The notes: generated by a model not told the origin, from the letters alone. DNA of 64,000 bases from Nocardia suismassiliense (GCF_900269665.1 NZ_LT985361.1:7355239-7419238); one strand, 5' to 3'. Counted from the stretch's first letter, positions 17,001 to 25,799 are shown. Numbers and translations: made by a program.

Positions 17001-18151
17001 GTCCCAACAGTACCGATCCCCGGTGACACCTTCGGCGTGGCGCGGGCGGACGACCAGACCCGTGCCAAATCCAGCAGCTGGCGGAGTTCGGAGTCGAAAT
17101 CCTGCGCGGGCGGAAAGGGTTGCTGCACAACGCCTGTGTTCGACGGTGGAATTCCGGCCCGACGGGCACCAGCCGCCTGTGCGAGGCGGTTCGCGTAGTC
17201 CCTCAGCTGCGGTTCCGACACGTCCTGGTGAACCGCCGCAGACCCGGTGTGGGTGGGAGGCAGGTAGGGCCCGAGATGCAGTAGCGCGTCCCGTATCTCG
17301 ACAGTCATCCGTATGAGGCGGGCGGTCGTGTCGCGCCGGGTCAGCCCATCACCAGCGGGGAACATCACGATCTCCGGCACGGCCGCGGTGACGTCGCGCC
17401 ACAGCGGACGCAAACGACGGCAGATCCGTCCGTCGCGATCCAAGCTCGCGTATTCCAGTAACTGCCCGACCATCGGACCTGCGACGAGTGTGGCGGCGAG
17501 AACGGCGGCGAAGGTGAAGGCGATCTCCGCCCGGCTGACCGGTGGATACCCCAGGTCCCACCCGAGGACCAATTCGCCGGCCATGAGCGCCAGTGCCACG
17601 TACGTGGGCACATAGGCCAGCAACATCAGCGCACCAACCACTTTCACAAGCGGTTTCCGGTTTTCCCGGCGAAGTTCTCGAAGTGCCAGCCGGGTCTGGA
17701 CCAGGGTTGTCACCGCCAGGGGAACTCCCTGCGCGGCCCAGACGACGAGCCCACCCCAGTTCGGGTTCGGGTCAGGCAGTTGTTCGGCACGTCCGGCGAC
17801 CGGCCCGGCGATCAGGGTCAGCACCGCCGCGACCACGCCGACCGCACTGTAGATTCGCTGACGCCGCCAGGTCACCGCCGGGTCCGCACCGGGTTCCCAC
17901 AGCCGGGCGAGGCCGTAGAGGTGCATGATGAACATGACGATGCAGCCCAGCGCGAGCTGGTTCGCCACACTGCTGATACTCGTGGTCTGCGTGCAGCGGA
18001 ACAACACCAAGCCACTCAGACCCCACAGGAACGAACGATTGACCAGCTGGTCGGAGATCGTATTCCTGATGAAGAGCAGTCTGCCCACGCCGACGATGGC
18101 GATGTAGCCGATCACCGGCCACGCGATCAGCCCGGAGATCGGCGATGTCAA
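16982..18151 (-). CDS. MAB_1171c-type integral membrane protein
   Basis: 389 residues. The N-terminal ~250 hold seven or so hydrophobic segments (ISGLIAWPVIGYIAIVGVGRL, FLWGLSGLVLFRC, LALGCIVMFIMHLYGLARLW, IYSAVGVVAAVLTLIAG and others). A soluble tail follows with LYRRLRPLW-like sequence (RICRRLRPLWRDVTAAVPEI) and DTTARLIRMTVEIRDALLHLGPY. That layout is typical of the family annotated as MAB_1171c putative transporters in Mycobacteriales and Streptomyces. Members are often near XRE regulators or small regulatory proteins; none is adjacent here. Transport has not been demonstrated for the family. It overlaps the downstream hydrolase by 19 bp. Confidence 0.75.
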   Translation of the reverse strand: MTSPISGLIAWPVIGYIAIVGVGRLLFIRNTISDQLVNRSFLWGLSGLVLFRCTQTTSISSVANQLALGCIVMFIMHLYGLARLWEPGADPAVTWRRQRIYSAVGVVAAVLTLIAGPVAGRAEQLPDPNPNWGGLVVWAAQGVPLAVTTLVQTRLALRELRRENRKPLVKVVGALMLLAYVPTYVALALMAGELVLGWDLGYPPVSRAEIAFTFAAVLAATLVAGPMVGQLLEYASLDRDGRICRRLRPLWRDVTAAVPEIVMFPAGDGLTRRDTTARLIRMTVEIRDALLHLGPYLPPTHTGSAAVHQDVSEPQLRDYANRLAQAAGARRAGIPPSNTGVVQQPFPPAQDFDSELRQLLDLARVWSSARATPKVSPGIGTVGTCALGD

Positions 18152-18223
18152 TACTGCCCCCTACTGACCGACCAGTCCGTCGGGGGCGGAGTTTACCTAC
18201 CGGAGTCGACGGTACGGAACCCG

Positions 18224-18667
18224 TCATTCCCCGCGCGCGTAGCGGACCGAGGCGGCGACGGCGTCCATGTCGAGGTGCAGGCTCGGGTCGCGATCTTGGG
18301 CCTCGCGGAATTCGAGCATGACGTCGTCGAAGGTGCTGCGGCGGGCGGAGGTGATCAGCGACTGGCGCACGTAGTCGCTGAGCGGCAGGCCGGTGGCGTA
18401 GGCGCGGCGACCGAAGATGCCCAGGGCGTCGGCGGGCAGGTCGTAGATGTCGATGAGGGCGACGGCGGCCGCGTCGATCTCCGGGATGAGCTCGCGGCCT
18501 TCGGACTCCAGGAACTCCACGACCGTGTCGTCGGCGGTGCGCTTGCGGGCCAGCGCGATGAGCTCTTCGCGCACGTAACCCAGCAGCGGGAGTCCGGCGG
18601 CGCCTGCCCGACGCCGCAGCACGGCGACGTCGGCGTCCGGCAGGTCGTTCACGTGTAAGTCGGCCAT
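18224..18667 (-). CDS. Tandem-duplicated antitoxin-like (ribbon-helix-helix, FitA-type) protein
   Basis: 147 residues made of two similar halves. Residues ~5-70: LPDADVAVLRRRAGAAGLPL then GYVREELIALARK...VVEFLES. Residues ~76-140: LPADALGIFGRRAYATGLPL then DYVRQSLITSARR...MLEFREA. Each half resembles the N-terminal DNA-binding part of VapB/FitA antitoxins (short strand, then helices R-R-x-A-x-x-x-G-L-x-L-x-x-Y-V). No PIN-domain toxin lies next to it. It may be a single-chain pseudo-dimeric regulator. I see clear internal duplication; the DNA-binding role is inferred. Confidence 0.65.
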   Translation of the reverse strand: MADLHVNDLPDADVAVLRRRAGAAGLPLLGYVREELIALARKRTADDTVVEFLESEGRELIPEIDAAAVALIDIYDLPADALGIFGRRAYATGLPLSDYVRQSLITSARRSTFDDVMLEFREAQDRDPSLHLDMDAVAASVRYARGE

Positions 18668-18744
18668 GCCCGCCAGCGTAACCCGGCAGCCGCTACCGCA
18701 CCGCCGAGCATCCGCTGATCGGCTGGCTCCCTGGCGAATTCGGA

Positions 18745-19779
18745 TCAGCCGAAGAAGGCCTCGGCCTCGCGGTAGCGCTCGTCCGGCACCCGCTTGAGCT
18801 GCTTGGTGGCCTCGGCCAGCGGCACCAGCTCGATGGTGGGGCCGTGCAACGCCACCATCTGCCCGAATTGACCGGCGTGCACGGCCTCGGCGGCGTGCAG
18901 GCCGAACCGGGTGGCCAGCACCCGGTCGTACGGGGTGGGGCTGCCGCCGCGCTGCACGTGGCCGAGCACCGTGGTGCGGACCTCCTTGCCGATGCGGCGT
19001 TCGATCTCCGCGCCGAGCTGCTGGGCGACACCGGTGAACCGTTCATGCCCGAACTCGTCGATACCGCCCGCCCGCAAGGCGAAACCGGAATCCTCGGCGG
19101 GATGCGAGCCTTCGGCGACGACGCAGATGAAGTGCTTGTCCCCACGCTGGAAGCGGCGCTTGATCATGGCGCACACCTCGTCCACGTCGAAGGGCACCTC
19201 GGGCACCAGCGTCAGGTGTGCGCCCGCCGCCATGCCCGCGTTGATCGCGATCCAGCCCGCGTGCCGCCCCATCACCTCGACCAGCATCACCCGCTGGTGC
19301 GATTCCGCGGTGGTGTGCAGCCGGTCGATCGCCTCGCTGGCGATGCTCAGCGCCGTGTCGTGGCCGAAAGTGACGTCGGTGCAGTCGATGTCGTTGTCGA
19401 TGGTCTTGGGCACGCCGACGACCGGCACCCCTTCGTCGGCCAGCCAGCTGGCCGCGGTGAGCGTGCCCTCGCCGCCGATCGGGATGAGTGCGTCGATGCC
19501 GTTGTCGTCCAGGGTCCGTTTGATCCGGCCGAGCCCGGCGCGCAGCACGTCGGGATTGGTGCGGGCGGTGCCGAGGATGGTGCCGCCCTTGGTGAGCAGC
19601 CGGTCGGTGCGGTCGTCATTGTGGATCTGGATCTTGCGATCCTCCAATAGACCGCGCCAGCCGTCCTCGAACCCGACGATCGCGTCTCCGTAACGTCCGT
19701 TCGCGGTGCGAACGACAGCACGGATGACCGCGTTCAGTCCGGGGCAGTCTCCGCCTCCGGTCAAGACTCCGATGCGCAT
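18745..19779 (-). CDS. pfkA: 6-phosphofructokinase
   Basis: 344 residues from ATG 19779. Phosphorylates fructose-6-phosphate in glycolysis. Motifs: MRIGVLTGGGDCPGLNAVIR at the N-terminus, PIGGEGTLTAASWLAD, PKTIDNDIDCTDVTFGHDTA, VEVMGRHAGWIA. The GGEGT loop carries Gly where PPi-dependent relatives carry Asp, which favours ATP as donor; the PKTIDND form is shared by both actinobacterial groups, so this is not decisive. An upstream ATG (19836) would add 19 unconserved residues. In mycobacteria the neighbours are gatB and gatA; here gatA has moved 21 kb away. Confidence 0.95.
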   Translation of the reverse strand: MRIGVLTGGGDCPGLNAVIRAVVRTANGRYGDAIVGFEDGWRGLLEDRKIQIHNDDRTDRLLTKGGTILGTARTNPDVLRAGLGRIKRTLDDNGIDALIPIGGEGTLTAASWLADEGVPVVGVPKTIDNDIDCTDVTFGHDTALSIASEAIDRLHTTAESHQRVMLVEVMGRHAGWIAINAGMAAGAHLTLVPEVPFDVDEVCAMIKRRFQRGDKHFICVVAEGSHPAEDSGFALRAGGIDEFGHERFTGVAQQLGAEIERRIGKEVRTTVLGHVQRGGSPTPYDRVLATRFGLHAAEAVHAGQFGQMVALHGPTIELVPLAEATKQLKRVPDERYREAEAFFG

Positions 19780-19851
19780 GGCCGCTATCTTGCCCCGCCC
19801 GGCGCGGTTCGGCAGGCCGACCCCCGGATGGGCCAACCTCTTTCGCGAAAC

Positions 19852-21399
19852 TCAGTAGATGTAGACGATCGCGTTCTGCCCGCCGGTGCAGGTGACCAGG
19901 CCGTCCAGGGTGACGCATTCCATGGTGAAGTTCTGCCGCAGCGGCGGGCTGAACGCGGTCACCTGGCGGGTGCCCGCGGCATCGGATCCCTGGCCGTACG
20001 CCTTGCGCAGCTCCTCGGCGAACTCGCACGAGGTGACCTCGGTGCCGATCGCCGAGTAGAGAAAACGGCCGGCCGGCGGATATTTCGTCTCGCAGCCCCT
20101 GGCGGTGGCCGGCACCGGGGCGAGTGTCAGGGATGCGGGGCCGGAACTGAAGGAGCCCCGCCCCAGCCAGCCGATGACACCGGTCAGCGCGAGCACGATG
20201 AGCAGCGCGCCGACCACCGGCAGCCATCTGCGCCGTGACCGGCGCGGCCGCGGCGCTGCCTCTTTCGCCGGGGCCACCACGGCTTTCGGGCCGGTATCCG
20301 CGTCGGGGATCGGCTCCAGGACGCGATGTGGTTCGCGCAGCACGACTTCGCCGCGGGGGCCGTGCTCTCGATTCGGTTCCGGCCGCATGATCCGGCCGGC
20401 CCCGAGCCGACCGTTGACCGGCGGGCGCACCATCGCGTCCGTCGGCAAGGCATTCGCATGCAGCTGTTCGGGACCGACATTCGGAAACACCACGGTAGGC
20501 GGCGCTTTCGGCAATACCGCGCCCATCTGGTCGGTCGGCAACTCGGTGACCGCGACGACCGGACGGCCGGTGAGCGCCGACTTCGCCGCCGACGCCAACC
20601 CGCCCGCGGTCGAGTAGCGGTCCGTCGGCCGCTTGGCCATGCCCCGCGCGATCACCTCGTCCAGGGCGGCGGGCACCCCCGCTCGAACCGCACTCGGGCG
20701 CGGCGGCGGCGCCGAAAGATGCGAGTGGATCAGCACACTCATCGCCTCGGCCCGGAACGGTGTTGTGCCGGTGAGGCATTCGTAGAGCACGCAGGCCAGC
20801 GAGTAGACGTCGGCGGTGCCGGTGACCGGACCGTTCTCGAAGCGTTCCGGCGAAATGTAGCTGTAGGAGCCGACCGCGGCGTCGCCGGTGCCGGTCATGC
20901 TGGGATCGTCGGCGGACCTGGCGATGCCGAAATCGGCGAGGTAGGCGAAGTCCGAGGCGGTGACGAGGATGTTGGCCGGCTTGACATCCCGGTGCACCAG
21001 CCCCTCCGCGTGCGCGGCGTCCAGCGCGGCGGCGATCTGCTCGACGATGCCGATCGCGCGGGCCGGTGTCAGCGGTCCCTCACCGCGCAGCACCGAGCGC
21101 AGATCATGGCCGCGGACCAGCCGCATGTCGATGTAGAGCACGCCGTCGATCTCGCCCCAGTCGTGGATCGGGATGACGTGCGGCTCGGCCACCCGCGCGG
21201 CCGCCTGCGATTCCCGGCGGAACCGCTGCTGGAACATCGGGTCTTTCGCGAGCTCGGTCGGCAGCAGCTTGACCGCGACGACCCGGTCCTTCACCGTGTC
21301 GTAGGCCTCGTAGACCTCGCCCATGCCACCGCGGCCCAGCAGCGAGCGCAGCTCGTAAGGACCGAATCGAGTTCCGATTCTGGTCCGCGGTCCGTCCAC
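19852..21399 (-). CDS. Membrane Ser/Thr protein kinase STPK1 with four-Cys external domain
   Basis: 515 residues. Kinase domain ~12-275: Gly-rich loop LGRGGMGEVYEA, VAVK with Lys44, HRDVKPAN (Asp138), DFG (156-158), activation segment ending SPE. A Pro/Arg-rich linker leads to one membrane helix (WLPVVGALLIVLALTGVIGWL, ~392-412). The ~100-residue outer domain has four Cys (RGCET, TSCEF, MECVT, VTCTGG) and ends CTGGQNAIVYIY. The same outer domain occurs in STPK2 (22390-24987). No PASTA or NHL repeats. Probably autophosphorylates on threonines of the activation segment. Last gene of a minus-strand run HK-RR-STPK2-lipoprotein-STPK1, just before pfkA. Confidence 0.9.
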   Translation of the reverse strand: MDGPRTRIGTRFGPYELRSLLGRGGMGEVYEAYDTVKDRVVAVKLLPTELAKDPMFQQRFRRESQAAARVAEPHVIPIHDWGEIDGVLYIDMRLVRGHDLRSVLRGEGPLTPARAIGIVEQIAAALDAAHAEGLVHRDVKPANILVTASDFAYLADFGIARSADDPSMTGTGDAAVGSYSYISPERFENGPVTGTADVYSLACVLYECLTGTTPFRAEAMSVLIHSHLSAPPPRPSAVRAGVPAALDEVIARGMAKRPTDRYSTAGGLASAAKSALTGRPVVAVTELPTDQMGAVLPKAPPTVVFPNVGPEQLHANALPTDAMVRPPVNGRLGAGRIMRPEPNREHGPRGEVVLREPHRVLEPIPDADTGPKAVVAPAKEAAPRPRRSRRRWLPVVGALLIVLALTGVIGWLGRGSFSSGPASLTLAPVPATARGCETKYPPAGRFLYSAIGTEVTSCEFAEELRKAYGQGSDAAGTRQVTAFSPPLRQNFTMECVTLDGLVTCTGGQNAIVYIY

Positions 21400-21509
21400 C
21401 CCGTCACCTCCACCTCACATGCGCGACCCGGCGCACCGCAGGCCCGGCGGCCTACATCCGTTACGTCGGGATTGTCAGGGGTTGCCGTTACCCGGTGCAA
21501 CTCGGCTGA

Positions 21510-22400
21510 TCAGGCAGGACAGCGACCGCCCGACAGCTCGTCCAAGTGCTGGGAGATAACGGTGGACAGCTTGTCCAGCATCGTCATCCCGTCGGAGAAC
21601 GCGCCGGAGTCCGGCTGGGCCGCGAACGCGATCGCGATCTGCCCGGACGGCGTGGAGATCAAGCCGAACTGCCGGACCAGGTACGCGCCCGAGGCGTCCG
21701 GGCCCCAGCCACCCTTGAACTCGGCGCCGCTGAACGCCCCGAGGCCCCAGCGCTGGGCCGATTGCACCTGCTCCATCAGGTTGATCACGGTCGCGGACTG
21801 CGGCAAGCAGGGCAGTCGCGAGGCGAACCGAACCTGTTCGGCCAGTGACCATTCCGCCTGGCCGAAGGCCGAATGCTCGGACCTGGCCCGGGTGGCAGGC
21901 ACGGTGGTCTTGGTGTCGCCGCCCTCGCGCAGCACCGACTGCACCGCCTGTGCCGCTTCCTGATTCGTGCCGAGCGATTGCCACAGCGTGTCGGCGGCGG
22001 CGTTGTCGGACGCGGTGAGGGCGGCCGACACGGCATAGGAGGCGTTACCCGGACTGCGCCGCAGCGCGGCAATGGTCAACGGCACCTTCATGGTCGACCA
22101 GGCGGGGCCGGTGGTCCAGTCGCCGAAGCTGACCACCTGATCACCGCCCACCGGCATGATCGCCAAGCCGAGACGGCCGCGCACCCCGGCCTGTAGTTCC
22201 GCGACGCTCGCGGCCAGGGTGCCGGGGACGGTGATGGACAGGCCCTTTTGGTCCGCGTGCGACGCGGCCTCGGTAATGCTGGTCTCGTCCGCGTCCGAAC
22301 GGTCGGTGCCCGACCCGCATCCGGCCACCAGGAACACGGCTAATGCCGCACAGCTCAATGCTTTTCGAACACGAGCCGCGCGGGATCGATCAATATACAT
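21510..22400 (-). CDS. Beta-lactamase/PBP-fold serine hydrolase lipoprotein (copy 1)
   Basis: 296 residues from ATG 22400, which overlaps the last codons of STPK2 by 11 bp and implies translational coupling. Lipobox VAGC (Cys28). Penicilloyl-serine-transferase motifs are in order: S102-T-M-K, S131-D-N and K229-G-G. Overall length and order resemble class A beta-lactamases, but the sequence is divergent and a canonical omega-loop Glu is not evident. It could be a peptidase, an esterase or a non-hydrolytic beta-lactam or muropeptide sensor. A paralogue with the same motifs is at 33095-33997. Its place between two kinase genes suggests it works with them at the outer membrane face. Confidence 0.82.
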   Translation of the reverse strand: MYIDRSRAARVRKALSCAALAVFLVAGCGSGTDRSDADETSITEAASHADQKGLSITVPGTLAASVAELQAGVRGRLGLAIMPVGGDQVVSFGDWTTGPAWSTMKVPLTIAALRRSPGNASYAVSAALTASDNAAADTLWQSLGTNQEAAQAVQSVLREGGDTKTTVPATRARSEHSAFGQAEWSLAEQVRFASRLPCLPQSATVINLMEQVQSAQRWGLGAFSGAEFKGGWGPDASGAYLVRQFGLISTPSGQIAIAFAAQPDSGAFSDGMTMLDKLSTVISQHLDELSGGRCPA

Positions 22401-24987
22401 ACACCACCGCATTTTCGCCGCCACTGCACGTGACGAGCTGGCCTTCACTGAGGCAATTCATCGTGTAGGTCCGGCCGGTCACCGGGCTGGTCGCCACCAC
22501 GGTGCGCGGTGCGTTCCGCGAGGTGGTGCTCCCGGGGCTCGCCTCGGCGTACGCCCGCCGGACTTCCTCGGCGAACGCGCACGTCGTCGCGGCGGAGCCG
22601 GTGGCGGACTTGGTGAACGAACCCGAGCCCGAATCGCCCTGGGTGCACGGCTTCGCACCGGCGGGCAGGGGAACCGCCGTGGTCGTCTTGGCCGGGGTGG
22701 AGGAGGTGGCCGGCGGTGCCGACGGACTGCCCGGCGCCTGTGGTTGTTGCGGGCCGGCCGTCGGTACCGGAGCGGTTGCCTGCTGATCGGTGGGCTTTGC
22801 GACGTTGGTGGAGGTGAACACCTGCCAGCCCACCACTCCGACGACCGCCACTACGACGATCACCACCACCGCGATCAGGATGGGCAGCACGATCGATCGG
22901 CGCTTGCCGGTCGAGTACGGCTCTTCCTCGGGGTCATAGTCGTCGTACTCCGGCGCGTAGCCCTGATCCGGGTATTCGCTGCGGCTCGCGTAGTTGCTCT
23001 GCGGCGGGTAGTCGGGGCGCGCGTGACTGCCTGGCTCGGAAAAACTTGCGGGGGCGTAGTAGTCGTCCGGTGCGGAATAGGCTTCCGGCGGCGTGTACCC
23101 ACCCGGTGCCGCATAGACCTCGGTGGGCTGGTGATCGGAGGGATAGTCGTCGGCGCCCGGGGGTCGCCCGAAGCCGGGTTCATCAGGGAAGCGCGTCGGC
23201 TCGTATTGCTGGGCGGCCGAGTATGCTTGACCGCCGACTAAGGGCTTGTCCTCCGAATACGCCTGCGCCCCAGGATGTTCCGCATACGGCTGGTCGGGCT
23301 CAGCCGAATAGGCTTGCGCACCTGGGTGCCCCGGATACGGCTGTCCCTGGCGATCCGAATACGGCTGGTCGCCGGACTGTTCCGAGTACGGTCCGTCATC
23401 GGCACGATCCGGGTACTGCCGTCCGCCCGGCTGCTCCGAATACGGCTGCCGACCAGGCTGATCCGAGTACGGCGGTCGCCCGGGTTGATCCGAGTACGGC
23501 GGCCTCTCAGGCTGCTCCGAATACGGCTGCCGACCGGGCCCGTCCGAGTACCTTTGCCCCGCGGCCGGATCCGAATAGGGCAGTCCTCCGGGCCGACCCG
23601 AATACGGTTCGCCGCCGAGCGGCTCCGAATGATTCCGTCCGGGCTGCTCCGAGTACGGCGGTCCCCCAGGCTGATCCGAGTACCGCTGCCCGCCGGACTG
23701 CTCCGAGTAAGCCGGTCCCCCGGCAGACCCCGGATACGGCTGTCCGGACCGATCCGGATACTCCGGTCCCCCACCATGCTCCGAATACGCCTGTCCCCCG
23801 GACTCCTCCGAGTACAGATGCGCGTCCGGGAACGGCCGCACCGGCGGCAGACCCTGATCGGGTGTCCATCGCGGCGTCGGCGCGAGCGGCGGCGTGGGTT
23901 CCTGCGCTGACGACAGCGTCGTGAACTGGATCTCGGTCGGCCGCACCACGGTCGGCGCGCTCGGCAGGATCACGGCGGAGATCTCCCCCGTCGACTCCGG
24001 CGGCACGCCACCCGCGCCGGGCGCACGAACCACCAGCATCGGACCGGTCGGCGGCGGCACATTGGGCGCCCCGATCGGCGGCGACACACTCGGCGCACCC
24101 GCCGAATTCGCCCCCGCCACCGGTGCGCTCGCCTCCGGCACGCCCGTCGAGGGCGCACTGCTGAGCGCGGCCCGCGCCGCCAAGGCCATGGCGGACGCGG
24201 TCGGCCACCGATCGGCCGGATCCTTGGCCATGCCGCGGCTGATCACCGCGTCGAGGCCGGCCGGGATGCCCGCCTGCTGGGAGCTCGGCCGCGGCGGCGT
24301 CTCGGAGAGATGCGATCGGATCAGCACGTTCATGCTGGCGGCCGGGAAAGGCGAGGCCCCCGTCAGGCACTCGTGCAGCACGCAGGACAGCGAATAGATG
24401 TCGGCGCGGCCGGTCACCTGGGCGACGTCGAATCGTTCCGGCGCCATGTAGATGTAGGAGCCGACGGCCATGCCGACCATCGTGACGGCGCTGTCGCCCT
24501 CGGTGTGCGCGATGCCGAAGTCGGCGAGGAAGGCGTGATCGGCCGCGGTGACGAGAATGTTGGCCGGCTTGACGTCGCGGTGCACCAGTCCGCCCGCGTG
24601 CGCGGCGTCCAGCGCGGAGGCAATCTGTTCGACGATGTTCACCGCGCGGACCGGACTCAGCGGTCCTTCCTTGCGCAGCAGGGTGCGCAGGTCGACGCCG
24701 GGCACCAGCTGCATGTCGATGAACAGCACGCCGTCGATGACGCCCCAGTCGTGGATGGGCACGATGTGTGGCTCGGCGACCCGCGCGGCCGCCTGGGATT
24801 CGCGCCGGAACCGCACCTGGTACGCGGGGTCACCGGCGAGTTCCTCGTGCAGCAGCTTGACCGCCACCACTCGGTCTTTCACCGTGTCATAGGCCTCGTA
24901 GACCTCGCCCATGCCCCCCTTGCCCAGCAGTGACCGCAATTCGTACGGCCCGAACCGTGTACCGGTTCTGGGCCCAGGTGCCTCCAC
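22390..24987 (-). CDS. Membrane Ser/Thr protein kinase STPK2 with Tyr-Ser nonapeptide repeats
   Basis: About 865 residues from GTG 24987 (GGAGGA 9 nt upstream; an ATG 21 nt earlier is possible). N-terminal kinase (~12-275) with LGKGGMGEVYEAYDT, VAVK, HRDVKPAN and DFG, very like STPK1. Residues ~389-582 consist of about 22 imperfect 8-9-residue repeats, consensus P-Y-S-[ED]-Q-P-G-x-x (for example PYSEQPERP PYSDQPGRP). A Tyr/Pro-rich stretch follows, then a membrane helix (IVLPILIAVVVIVVVAVVGVVGW, ~695-720). The outer domain has four Cys and ends CSGGENAVVYVY. The repeats lie on the cytoplasmic side and are rich in potential Ser/Tyr phosphorylation sites. Upstream is an HK-RR pair; downstream, overlapping, is a beta-lactamase-fold lipoprotein. 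Confidence 0.9.
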   Translation of the reverse strand: MEAPGPRTGTRFGPYELRSLLGKGGMGEVYEAYDTVKDRVVAVKLLHEELAGDPAYQVRFRRESQAAARVAEPHIVPIHDWGVIDGVLFIDMQLVPGVDLRTLLRKEGPLSPVRAVNIVEQIASALDAAHAGGLVHRDVKPANILVTAADHAFLADFGIAHTEGDSAVTMVGMAVGSYIYMAPERFDVAQVTGRADIYSLSCVLHECLTGASPFPAASMNVLIRSHLSETPPRPSSQQAGIPAGLDAVISRGMAKDPADRWPTASAMALAARAALSSAPSTGVPEASAPVAGANSAGAPSVSPPIGAPNVPPPTGPMLVVRAPGAGGVPPESTGEISAVILPSAPTVVRPTEIQFTTLSSAQEPTPPLAPTPRWTPDQGLPPVRPFPDAHLYSEESGGQAYSEHGGGPEYPDRSGQPYPGSAGGPAYSEQSGGQRYSDQPGGPPYSEQPGRNHSEPLGGEPYSGRPGGLPYSDPAAGQRYSDGPGRQPYSEQPERPPYSDQPGRPPYSDQPGRQPYSEQPGGRQYPDRADDGPYSEQSGDQPYSDRQGQPYPGHPGAQAYSAEPDQPYAEHPGAQAYSEDKPLVGGQAYSAAQQYEPTRFPDEPGFGRPPGADDYPSDHQPTEVYAAPGGYTPPEAYSAPDDYYAPASFSEPGSHARPDYPPQSNYASRSEYPDQGYAPEYDDYDPEEEPYSTGKRRSIVLPILIAVVVIVVVAVVGVVGWQVFTSTNVAKPTDQQATAPVPTAGPQQPQAPGSPSAPPATSSTPAKTTTAVPLPAGAKPCTQGDSGSGSFTKSATGSAATTCAFAEEVRRAYAEASPGSTTSRNAPRTVVATSPVTGRTYTMNCLSEGQLVTCSGGENAVVYVY
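23240..23820. repeat. Coding 27-bp repeats encoding the P-Y-S-E/D-Q-P-G nonapeptide
   Basis: Within STPK2, about 22 consecutive units of 24-27 bp, each carrying a TCCGAGTACGG-like or TCCGAATACGG-like core on the plus strand (minus-strand codons for PYSE/D). They keep frame throughout, so the repeat is selected at protein level. Confidence 0.9.
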
Positions 24988-25048
24988 CCCGTCAATCCTC
25001 CACATCCCGGGCCGGATGTGCACGCATAACTCTCGCAACACCGGCCCG

Positions 25049-25744
25049 TCAAAGAGTGGATTCTCCGGGTGTCACCACCCCGTGGTCAAACGCAAAGACG
25101 ATCGCGGCGGCCCGATCCCGCAGCTCGAGCTTGCCGAATATGTGTCCGACATGGCTTTTCACGGTCACTTCCGAGATACCCAGTTCGCGGGCGATCTCCG
25201 TGTTCACCCGGCCGCGCCCGATCAATTCGAGCACCTCGTACTCGCGCGCTGTGAGATCGGACAACCGGGCGCTCGTGCGTGTCGCGCTCGGCCGCACGGT
25301 GCGATAGGCCGACAGCACGCGTTCGGTGACCGACGGGTCGAGCCAGGCGCCACCACCGGCGACCATGCGCACCGCGCGGATCAGGTCCTCGGCGGGCGAA
25401 TCCTTGAGAATGAACCCGGCCGCGCCCGCGCGCAGCGCACCCGACAGCAGCTGATCGTCGTCGAAGGTGGTCAGCACCAGCACCGGCGGTGATCCGTCGC
25501 GCGAGCGCAGCAGGCGGGTGGCGTCGATGCCGCCGACGCGTTTCATCCGCAGATCCATCAGCACCACGTCGGGCCGCGCGGCCGCCACCGCGGCGACCAC
25601 CTCGTCGCCGTCGGCGCATTCGCTGACGACGAAGCCGTCCCGGCGGCGCAGGATCCGGCGCAGTCCGCCGCGCACCAACTCCTGGTCGTCGACGACCAGG
25701 ACGGTCACCGCGTCCTCGGCGCCCGCTGGTGATGCCGCTGTCAC
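25049..25744 (-). CDS. NarL/LuxR-family response regulator (RR1)
   Basis: 231 residues from GTG 25744, chosen for AGGAGG 5 nt upstream. The receiver domain has acidic Asp19-Asp20, phospho-acceptor Asp64 in VVLMDLRM, Thr in VLVLTTFDDD and Lys in FILKDSP. The C-terminal LuxR helix-turn-helix is LTAREYEVLELIGRGRVNTEIARELGISEVTVKSHVGHIFGKL. It is 55 bp downstream of HK1, its likely partner. DNA targets unknown; the STPK2-lipoprotein-STPK1 genes just downstream are the natural candidates. Confidence 0.93.
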   Translation of the reverse strand: MTAASPAGAEDAVTVLVVDDQELVRGGLRRILRRRDGFVVSECADGDEVVAAVAAARPDVVLMDLRMKRVGGIDATRLLRSRDGSPPVLVLTTFDDDQLLSGALRAGAAGFILKDSPAEDLIRAVRMVAGGGAWLDPSVTERVLSAYRTVRPSATRTSARLSDLTAREYEVLELIGRGRVNTEIARELGISEVTVKSHVGHIFGKLELRDRAAAIVFAFDHGVVTPGESTL

Positions 25745-25799
25745 AGAGCCTCCTGTGCGTTGCGGGGAACGCACCCCGTCTGTGTGGTGCGGCGGGTCG

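Noticed and set aside
18745..19779. PPi-dependent phosphofructokinase
   Set aside because: The GGEGT loop has Gly at the position where PPi enzymes have Asp, so ATP is more likely, though not proven.
21510..22400. Functional class A beta-lactamase resistance gene
   Set aside because: S-x-x-K, S-D-N and K-G-G are present but an omega-loop Glu is not evident; only the fold is claimed.
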